Under the pieces are notes generated by a model. That model saw only the letters and a program-made list of their open reading frames with translations, had not been told where the DNA came from and ran no database searches. The translations under genes were made by a program, and so were the position numbers. This document shows positions 1 to 5,553 of a stretch of DNA of 10,114 nucleotides, one piece after another. The stretch is from Syntrophaceae bacterium UBA3084 (lineage in GTDB: Bacteria > Desulfobacterota > Syntrophia > Syntrophales > UBA6807): assembly GCA_002367335.1 (NCBI GenBank), contig DFBI01000196.1, forward strand, positions 1 to 10,114. Direction: 5' to 3'. Each line of letters opens with the position of its first letter. Positions within the stretch are counted from its first letter, which is position 1.

Positions 1-33
1 GGAGTAATCTGCAAAATCTGTGGATTAAATATT

Positions 34-1533
34 CTACCGGGTCCAATTCCTCAAAAGTTCCACCATAAGTCTGACACCAACACCTGAAGCTCCTTTGCTT
101 ATGTAAGGTCTATCCTTTTTCAGCCAGGCAGGGCCGGCGATATCGAGGTGTACCCATGGATAGTCACCAACAAACTTACTCAGAAAGAGAGCGGCAGTAA
201 TGGCGCCGCCCGCCCGTCCGCCTGTATTCTTGAAATCTGCCGCATCGCTCTTTATCAGTTCGTCATATTCTTCCCAGAGCGGCAACTCCCATACTTTTTC
301 ACCAGTAGCCTCTGAGGCAACCCTGATCATATTTTTCAATCCTTCATCTGTTCCCATCATACCGACAATCAGATCGCCTAAGGCTATAATGCAGGCGCCG
401 GTTAGCGTTGCCATGTCAATCATGGCAGCCGGGTTGTACCTGTTTGCATACGCAAAGGCATCAGCCAGAACCACCCTGCCTTCAGCATCGGTATTAAGGA
501 CTTCTATTGTCTTGCCGGACATGGATTTTAAAATATCTCCGGGCTTATAGGCGTTTCCGCCGGGAAGATTTTCCGTAGCTGGAATAATACCTACTATATT
601 GAAGGGAATCCGCAGGTCAGCCGAAGCCATAAGCGTACCAATGACAGCCGCCCCCCCCGACATATCTGTTTTCATCTCATCCATACTATCCGCCGGTTTG
701 ATGGAAATCCCGCCACTGTCAAATGTAATCCCCTTGCCCACCAGTACAACCGGCCTTTCTCCCTTTTTCCCGCCATTGTATTCCATAATGATTAATTTCG
801 GCGGTTCATTACTTCCCCTGGCCACACCAAGTAATGCATTCATGCCAAGTTTTTTCATGGCGGGCTCACTGATAATCTTCAATTCAACCGGCCTTTTTAC
901 GAAAGCTTCCCTGGCCTTGTCAGCAAGGATCGATGGCGTCATTTCATTGGACGGCGCCGCAACAAGATCCCTGGTATAATAAACGGCATCTGAGATAATC
1001 TCCCCCGTTTTTGCAGCAGACTTTATTATTTTCAATAAGTCCGGTTTCGTTTCCATGATCACAAATTCATTCACTTCTTTGATTTGATCACGCTCAATAG
1101 TCTTGAATGGAACAAACCGGTAAAGACCCAGCAATACGCCCTCCACAGCAGACTGCGCCACTTTATCGATGGGCAAATCAGTGTTGCCTGAATCAAGGGA
1201 TGCAGAAAAGTCTTTAATATTTAAGTCTCGTATAGTTCGGGCTGCTTTTGAAAAGGCGCCCCTTACTTTTTCCAGGTTAAGCTCATTTTTTTTACCCAAT
1301 CCAATGACAACGACCCAATCGGGCATGATCAGACCCCTTGTGTTGACAATGCCCGTCTCAAAGAGCTTCCCCTGAAATACTCCATCTTTAATCAAATCAC
1401 TGATAAGGCCGTCACAATTCTTATCCAAAACCGCGGCAGATCCCTCAAGGTTCTTGCTACCCTCAAACTGGCCGACAACCACGGCTTTAGACTGACTGTT
1501 TCTAAGTTCACCTTTTTTTACCTTAACTTTCAT
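34..1533 (-). CDS. pepA: Leucyl aminopeptidase (M17 family, PepA-like)
   Basis: A cytosolic di-metal exopeptidase that removes N-terminal residues, especially leucine, from peptides in protein turnover. The 499-residue length is normal for the family. Residues about 1-165 form the variable N-terminal domain and about 170-495 the catalytic domain. By motif and spacing match to E. coli PepA, the metal ligands are K267, D272, D290, D349 and E351, and the catalytic pair is K279 and R353. The family signature NTDAEGR lies at 347-353. No signal peptide is seen. The ATG start is supported by a GGAGGT Shine-Dalgarno sequence (complement of 1540-1545) six bases upstream. The gene is divergent from the acyl-CoA dehydrogenase to its right and has no obvious link to acyl-CoA metabolism. 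Codons 292-295 contain a run of eight G, yet the frame is intact. The family call is very secure; the exact peptide preference is unknown. Confidence 0.97.
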   Translation of the reverse strand: MKVKVKKGELRNSQSKAVVVGQFEGSKNLEGSAAVLDKNCDGLISDLIKDGVFQGKLFETGIVNTRGLIMPDWVVVIGLGKKNELNLEKVRGAFSKAARTIRDLNIKDFSASLDSGNTDLPIDKVAQSAVEGVLLGLYRFVPFKTIERDQIKEVNEFVIMETKPDLLKIIKSAAKTGEIISDAVYYTRDLVAAPSNEMTPSILADKAREAFVKRPVELKIISEPAMKKLGMNALLGVARGSNEPPKLIIMEYNGGKKGERPVVLVGKGITFDSGGISIKPADSMDEMKTDMSGGAAVIGTLMASADLRIPFNIVGIIPATENLPGGNAYKPGDILKSMSGKTIEVLNTDAEGRVVLADAFAYANRYNPAAMIDMATLTGACIIALGDLIVGMMGTDEGLKNMIRVASEATGEKVWELPLWEEYDELIKSDAADFKNTGGRAGGAITAALFLSKFVGDYPWVHLDIAGPAWLKKDRPYISKGASGVGVRLMVELLRNWTR

Positions 1534-1558
1534 ATAAATACCTCCAAGTATAAAACTT

Positions 1559-1564
1559 ATTATA
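1559..1564 (-). promoter_or_regulatory. Candidate -10 box of the aminopeptidase gene
   Basis: The minus strand reads TATAAT here, a perfect sigma-70 -10 hexamer 25 bases upstream of the start codon. Transcription would begin near 1552 and leave a short leader that still contains the GGAGGT ribosome binding site. No good -35 hexamer sits 16-18 bases further upstream, so the promoter call rests on the -10 box and its position only. Confidence 0.35.
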
Positions 1565-1724
1565 AGATACTACGACCATTGCAAAAGCGCAAAACATGAA
1601 AAACTATATTTTCAAAGCTCTAATATTTTCTGATTCATATTAGTAAATCTCAGCAACGGCTCTTATTAGCGTGTGATAATAATTGCATAGTAATAAAAAG
1701 TCAATCAATACCACGAGGCGGAAA

Positions 1725-1764
1725 TACTGCCTGACGAAAGGATGGATTAAACCTTCAGGCTGTA
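1725..1764. repeat. Imperfect inverted repeat (10-base arms, 20-base loop)
   Basis: TACTGCCTGA at 1725-1734 pairs with TCAGGCTGTA at 1755-1764 with one mismatch. An inner AGG (1739-1741 region) can pair with CCT (1752-1754), so a transcript could fold into a bulged hairpin. No T run follows on either strand, so it does not look like an intrinsic terminator. It lies about 105 bases upstream of the acyl-CoA dehydrogenase start and could be an operator or a leader RNA structure. The pairing is seen; any role is inferred. Confidence 0.45.
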
Positions 1765-1798
1765 TCAACTGCCCTGGCCTTCAAGATATTACAAAACT

Positions 1799-1835
1799 TC
1801 AAAATTTACATCTTGACTTCAAAGTTAAATTTTGA
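1799..1835. repeat. Perfect 10-base inverted repeat around a candidate -35 box
   Basis: TCAAAATTTA (1799-1808) and TAAATTTTGA (1826-1835) are exact reverse complements separated by 17 bases. The spacer contains TTGACT (1813-1818), which resembles a sigma-70 -35 hexamer; the hexamer 17 bases later (TTAATT, 1836-1841) is only a weak -10 match. The arrangement is what an operator for a dimeric regulator over the promoter of the following acyl-CoA dehydrogenase would look like. AT richness raises the chance of coincidence. Confidence 0.4.
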
Positions 1836-1859
1836 TTAATTCGCTGCAACTACAAATTG

Positions 1860-1865
1860 AAGGAG
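1860..1865 (+). promoter_or_regulatory. Ribosome binding site fixing the acyl-CoA dehydrogenase start
   Basis: AAGGAG lies five bases upstream of the ATG at 1871. It decides against the longer reading from the in-frame TTG at 1832, which would put this site inside the gene and has no comparable site of its own. Confidence 0.85.
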
Positions 1866-1870
1866 AAAAA

Positions 1871-3040
1871 ATGGATTTCAGACTTACTGAAGAGCAACAA
1901 CTTATACAGGATACGGCAAGAAGCTTTGCGCAAAACGAGCTTGACCCTGTGGCTGCACAGCATGACAAAGAACCTTACAAAAAAGAGAATCGAGAGATAT
2001 TTCTCAAAAACCTTAAGAAGCTTGCCGAACTCGGTCTGATGGGCATTAATGTGAAGGCCGAATACGGGGGCTCTGAGGCAGGCGTTATTGCATTCAGCCT
2101 GGCCATGACGGAAATCGGCAGGGCCTGCGCTGCCACGGGAGTGACCATGTCTGTGACTAACCTTGTGGCCGAGGTTATCCAGTCCATAGGTTCCGATGAG
2201 TTGAAGAACACATACATTCCAAAGATTTGTTCCGGTGAATATTCCGCAGGAGGTTTTGCGTTGACGGAAACCTCTGCCGGTTCCGATCCCTCTGATATGC
2301 GTACTACAGCAGTACTTGATGGAAATGAATGGGTTGTAAACGGCAACAAAATCTTTATAACGAGCGGTGAATATGCCGGTTGTCATGTGTTATGGGCAGT
2401 GACTGACAGGAACGCCCCGAAAGGCAAGGGCATCAGCACCTTTGTTTTAGAGCAGGATGACCCGGGTTTTACCATAGGAAGAGCCGAGCATAAGATGGGA
2501 CAAAGAGCTTCATCGACGAATGAGCTGATATTTGAGAACTGTCGATTCCCCAAAGATCGCCTTATGGGAACGCTCAATGACGGATTCAGAACAGCTGTTG
2601 CGGAATTGACAGGCGGCCGTATCGGTATAGGCTCGATGGCTCTTGGAATTGGACTTGCAGCAATGGATTATGCCACGAAATATGCAAAAGACAGAATCCA
2701 GTTCGGCCATTCTATTGTCAACTTCCAGGGCATTCAATGGATGATTGCGGAACGCTATACGGAACTTGAGGCGGCAAGACTCCTTCTTCTGAACGCCGCA
2801 TATCAAAAGGAAAACACCGACTTCTTTGCCAGGGAATCATCCATGGCCAAGTATTTTGCGACAGAAGCCGCCGAAAGGGCATGCCGCAGCGCCGTGCAAA
2901 TGCTGGGAGGATACGGTTATACTGAGGAATATCCCGTAGAGCGCTATACCAGAGATACACGTGTAGCTTCACTTTATGAAGGAACCAACGAGATACAAAG
3001 GTTAATCATAGCACGGGACATCATACGCAGTTTAGGATAA
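1871..3040 (+). CDS. Acyl-CoA dehydrogenase (short/medium-chain type)
   Basis: An FAD flavoprotein predicted to oxidise an acyl-CoA to the trans-2-enoyl-CoA and pass electrons to ETF. The protein of 389 residues has the normal family length and begins MDFRLTEEQ. Domain order is N-terminal helical (about 1-125), middle beta (about 126-235) and C-terminal helical (about 236-389). Visible motifs are ALTETSAGSD (130-139), MGQRASSTNELIFENC (209-224), RIQFG (275-279) and QMLGGYGY (343-350). The catalytic base is E370 in the LYEGTNEIQR motif, the short/medium-chain position. An in-frame TTG at 1832 could lengthen it, but the ATG at 1871 has a good AAGGAG site. The next gene lies 156 bases downstream on the same strand. 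Overall it resembles butyryl-CoA-type dehydrogenases, but chain length and substrate cannot be read from sequence. No ETF gene is present in the window. Confidence 0.95.
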   Translation: MDFRLTEEQQLIQDTARSFAQNELDPVAAQHDKEPYKKENREIFLKNLKKLAELGLMGINVKAEYGGSEAGVIAFSLAMTEIGRACAATGVTMSVTNLVAEVIQSIGSDELKNTYIPKICSGEYSAGGFALTETSAGSDPSDMRTTAVLDGNEWVVNGNKIFITSGEYAGCHVLWAVTDRNAPKGKGISTFVLEQDDPGFTIGRAEHKMGQRASSTNELIFENCRFPKDRLMGTLNDGFRTAVAELTGGRIGIGSMALGIGLAAMDYATKYAKDRIQFGHSIVNFQGIQWMIAERYTELEAARLLLLNAAYQKENTDFFARESSMAKYFATEAAERACRSAVQMLGGYGYTEEYPVERYTRDTRVASLYEGTNEIQRLIIARDIIRSLG

Positions 3041-3120
3041 TACAAAAACACTGTCAGATGTAAATCACATTCTCAGCATCCGGACCAAAGCACAAACAAT
3101 AGCCCTTCGGTTTTCCGCGT

Positions 3121-3138
3121 ATTTCCACCTGTGGAAAT
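3121..3138. repeat. Perfect 18-base palindrome upstream of the nitronate monooxygenase-like gene
   Basis: ATTTCCACCTGTGGAAAT has two exact 8-base arms around a 2-base centre. The tiny centre makes an RNA hairpin unlikely and favours a protein-binding site for a dimeric regulator. It ends 20 bases before a -10-like GATAAT at 3158-3163 and so would cover the -35 region of that promoter. The palindrome is seen directly; the operator role is inferred. Confidence 0.55.
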
Positions 3139-3157
3139 TTACCTTCATAACAAGAAA

Positions 3158-3163
3158 GATAAT
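3158..3163 (+). promoter_or_regulatory. Candidate -10 box of the nitronate monooxygenase-like gene
   Basis: GATAAT matches five of six positions of the sigma-70 -10 consensus and lies 33 bases upstream of the ATG at 3197. The -35 position is poor and falls at the right edge of the 3121-3138 palindrome, which fits a promoter that depends on or is blocked by a bound regulator. This is a weak call. Confidence 0.25.
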
Positions 3164-3184
3164 TATTACAAAATTTGAATTTAC

Positions 3185-3190
3185 AGGAGG
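3185..3190 (+). promoter_or_regulatory. Strong ribosome binding site
   Basis: AGGAGG lies six bases before the ATG at 3197, a full anti-16S match with ideal spacing. It fixes the start of the nitronate monooxygenase-like protein and suggests efficient translation. Confidence 0.85.
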
Positions 3191-3196
3191 TTATCC

Positions 3197-4162
3197 ATGT
3201 TCCAGACTAAAGTCACAGAAATATTAGGTATCAAATACCCCATTGTCGGCGGCGCTATGATGTGGATCACGACACCGGAATTTGTCGCCACTGTGTCCAA
3301 CGCGGGGGGACTGGGTGTGCTGGCTTCGGCCATCTACCAGAGCCGTGAGGAATTCGCCGATGCCATTGACCATGTCAACGATCTCACAGATAAACCTTTT
3401 GCCGTTAATATCAACCTTTTTCCCATGATGCGTCCCATTGACAATAATGATTACGTCGATGTTCTAATTGAAAAAGGCGTAAAGATTGTCGAGACTTCAG
3501 GACACTCAGCGCCTGATGATTTGTGTGCACGGTTCAAAGAAGCGGGGATAACCTGGATTCACAAGTGTGTGGGGGTCCGCTATGCTCTCAAAGTCCAGAA
3601 TATGGGAGCAGACATCGTCACAGTGGTTGGATACGAAAATGGAGGTGCAACGGGTAAACTGGATATCGGCACACTGGTAATAGTCCCACGTGTGGTTGAG
3701 AGCGTTAAGGTTCCTGTGATCGGTGGTGGTGGTGTCACCGACGGCAGGGCGTTTCTTGCAGTACTGGCCCTCGGCGCCCAGGGAATCATTATGGGCACCA
3801 GACTGCTCGCTACACAAGAAGCGCCAATCCACGAAAACCTGAAACAGGCGCTGGTCCAGGCCGATGAGCTGGACACTATGTTAATTATGCGTTCTATCGG
3901 CGCCACTCACAGGGTATGGACCAACACAGCGGCAAAAGAATGCGCGGAACTGGAAGCAGACAATGCCGAACTGTCCGAAATACTTAAAGTCGTTGCCGGT
4001 GAAGAGAGTAAAGCAATGTATAAGCAGGGAACGCTGGATACAGGTATCATCTCATGTGGACAGGGTGTAGGTATAATCCACGATATCCCCACGGTAAAAG
4101 ATCTATTTAACGGTATCATCAGCCAGGCCACTAACATAGCCAACGGTTTGGCATCCGTGTAA
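3197..4162 (+). CDS. Nitronate monooxygenase / FabK-like FMN flavoprotein (NPD family)
   Basis: A TIM-barrel FMN protein of the 2-nitropropane dioxygenase family, 321 residues, normal length. Members oxidise alkyl nitronates such as propionate 3-nitronate, or reduce enoyl-ACP (FabK). Visible motifs are PIVGGAMMWIT (15-25), NAGGLGVLAS (35-44), GYENGGATGK (145-154), the phosphate-binding GGGGVTDGR (176-184) with MGTR (199-202), and SCGQGVGIIHDIPT (286-299). In the characterised enzymes the third motif ends GGH with an active-site histidine; here A151 takes its place (codon 3647-3649). The specific reaction is therefore uncertain, and an uncharacterised enoyl-CoA- or nitronate-active subgroup is possible. 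It follows the acyl-CoA dehydrogenase on the same strand by 156 bases, with its own candidate promoter and palindrome, so a shared transcript is possible but not required. Its stop codon lies 8 bases from that of the converging response regulator. The family is sure; the substrate is not. Confidence 0.88.
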   Translation: MFQTKVTEILGIKYPIVGGAMMWITTPEFVATVSNAGGLGVLASAIYQSREEFADAIDHVNDLTDKPFAVNINLFPMMRPIDNNDYVDVLIEKGVKIVETSGHSAPDDLCARFKEAGITWIHKCVGVRYALKVQNMGADIVTVVGYENGGATGKLDIGTLVIVPRVVESVKVPVIGGGGVTDGRAFLAVLALGAQGIIMGTRLLATQEAPIHENLKQALVQADELDTMLIMRSIGATHRVWTNTAAKECAELEADNAELSEILKVVAGEESKAMYKQGTLDTGIISCGQGVGIIHDIPTVKDLFNGIISQATNIANGLASV

Positions 4163-4170
4163 TCTGTGGA

Positions 4171-5553
4171 TTAAACGTTTTTCCATTTTATACCATATTT
4201 TTCGATGCGATAGACAATAGCAGGTCGGGATATCCCAAGCATTTTAGCCGCCTTTGACTTATTTCCTCCGCTCAATTCAACGGCCTGCTTTATCAATTTA
4301 CTGTTAAGTACATCAAGGTTTATGCCGGAAGGAGGGATTTTTACTTCGAGTCCACTATTTTCAGGTAAGATATGGGGTTGGTTTATTAAAAAAGAAAGAT
4401 GCTCCGGCTGTATCAACCTGTCGTCCTCCATTAAAATAACTCGCTCAATAACATTCCTGAGCTCTCTTACATTACCAGTCCAGCGATGACTAATTAATAT
4501 GTTTTGGGCCTTCCTGGATATGCTCTGGAAGTTCTTGCCAAATTTTACATTAAATTTATCAATATAATACAATGCAAGGGGGATTATATCATTTTTTCTT
4601 TCTCGTAAGGGTGGCAGAAATATCTTTGCGACGTTTAACCTGTAATACAAATCCTTACGGAAGTCACCCTTTGCAATAGCATCTTCCAAATTTTTGTTGG
4701 TGGCCGCGACAATCCTTACATCAACTTTCTTCTTTTCTGTCCCTCCGACCGGATAAAACTCCCTTTCTTCAAGGAACCTCAACAGCTTAACCTGAGCGGA
4801 AGGTAAAAGCTCGCTTACCTCATCCAGTAACAGAGTCCCTTCATCAGCCAATTCGATTTTTCCTTTTTTACCCTCTTGAAGCCCGCCGGTAAAGGTGCCC
4901 TTTTCATACCCGAAAAGCTCGGTTTCCACGAGGTCCCTGCTTATTGCTCCACAATTTATACTTATAAACGGTTTGCTTAAACGACTGCTCCGGTAGTGTA
5001 TCGTTTTAGCAATAACCTCTTTGCCAGTTCCGGTCTCCCCCTCTATCAGTATTGTGGTATCATAACTTTTTGCAACAATATCAGCCAATTCAACGGCCTT
5101 TTTAATTTCTTCGCTTTCGCCTATTATATTATTTATATCGAACTTTTTTAGATATTGACTCCGTAGTTCTTCCAGTTCTTTCTTCAGTTCAAAACTTTCA
5201 AGGGCTTTCTCAATAATTATCTCTAACTCATCGATATCCAACGGCTTTACCAGATAATCATGCGCTCCCATCTTCATAGATGTAATTACACTGTGAACAT
5301 CCTCGTAAGCCGTCATCATGACAACTAAAATATGTTCATCAATTTCCCGTATCAACCTCAGGGTTTCAATACCGTCTATTCCCGGGAGCTTTATGTCCAG
5401 CAATACCAGATTGACCGGGTTCTTTTTAAGAACCTTGACAGCCGTTTCCCCGCTCCCGACAATGGAAGTATCATATTTTTCAGAGAGGATATTATTTAAG
5501 GAATTTTGCAAAAGTCTGTCATCATCAACTATCAGAATTTTATATTGATACAT
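4171..5553 (-). CDS. NtrC-family sigma-54-dependent response regulator
   Basis: A cytoplasmic DNA-binding activator of sigma-54 promoters, 460 residues. The receiver domain (about 3-120) has acidic residues D10-D12, phospho-acceptor D53, T81 and K103. The AAA+ domain (about 142-375) has Walker A GETGTGKE (172-179), the sigma-54 contact loop as GTFTGG (219-224), Walker B GTLLLDE (239-245), sensor I AATN (283-286), arginine fingers in FRKDLYYRL (298-306) and sensor II WTGNVREL (358-365). A Fis-type helix-turn-helix occupies about 420-456. The contact loop departs from canonical GAFTGA at two positions, though the key F and T remain, as does everything needed for ATP hydrolysis. The start overlaps the kinase end by 14 bases, with a GGAG (complement of 5564-5567) ten bases upstream, so the pair is probably translationally coupled. 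Target promoters are unknown; the neighbouring acyl-CoA genes are the natural candidates, as with AtoC. Confidence 0.95.
   Translation of the reverse strand: MYQYKILIVDDDRLLQNSLNNILSEKYDTSIVGSGETAVKVLKKNPVNLVLLDIKLPGIDGIETLRLIREIDEHILVVMMTAYEDVHSVITSMKMGAHDYLVKPLDIDELEIIIEKALESFELKKELEELRSQYLKKFDINNIIGESEEIKKAVELADIVAKSYDTTILIEGETGTGKEVIAKTIHYRSSRLSKPFISINCGAISRDLVETELFGYEKGTFTGGLQEGKKGKIELADEGTLLLDEVSELLPSAQVKLLRFLEEREFYPVGGTEKKKVDVRIVAATNKNLEDAIAKGDFRKDLYYRLNVAKIFLPPLRERKNDIIPLALYYIDKFNVKFGKNFQSISRKAQNILISHRWTGNVRELRNVIERVILMEDDRLIQPEHLSFLINQPHILPENSGLEVKIPPSGINLDVLNSKLIKQAVELSGGNKSKAAKMLGISRPAIVYRIEKYGIKWKNV

Larger units (their letters stand above)
1534..1870. other. Divergent intergenic region with several inverted repeats
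   Basis: This is the only stretch over 300 bases without a gene. It must hold the promoters of the aminopeptidase (minus) and the first acyl-CoA dehydrogenase (plus). It contains four inverted repeats: CTAATAT/ATATTAG (1620-1626 and 1637-1643), TTATTA/TAATAA (1663-1668 and 1677-1682), TACTGCCTGA/TCAGGCTGTA with one mismatch (1725-1734 and 1755-1764), and TCAAAATTTA/TAAATTTTGA (1799-1808 and 1826-1835). CTTCAA also recurs at 1779, 1797 and 1817. I see no small gene with a convincing ribosome binding site, no tRNA and no terminator with a T run. The region is AT-rich except for 1710-1780. Confidence 0.7.

Noticed and set aside
1581..1594. Direct repeat GCAAAA-GC-GCAAAA upstream of the aminopeptidase
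   Set aside because: Too short and A-rich to separate from chance, with only two units.
1832..1870. Upstream TTG start that would add 13 residues to the first acyl-CoA dehydrogenase
   Set aside because: The ATG at 1871 has a well-placed AAGGAG, and the resulting N-terminus MDFRLTEEQ matches the family, including the second dehydrogenase in this window.
1850..2386. Minus-strand open frame of 178 codons opposite the first acyl-CoA dehydrogenase
   Set aside because: It lies wholly antisense to a gene with clear family motifs, has low-complexity Cys/His/Phe-rich content and no family resemblance. It is a shadow frame.
4165..4173. DnaA-box-like TGTGGATTA
   Set aside because: It differs from the consensus by one base, stands alone, and no replication genes or box cluster are nearby.
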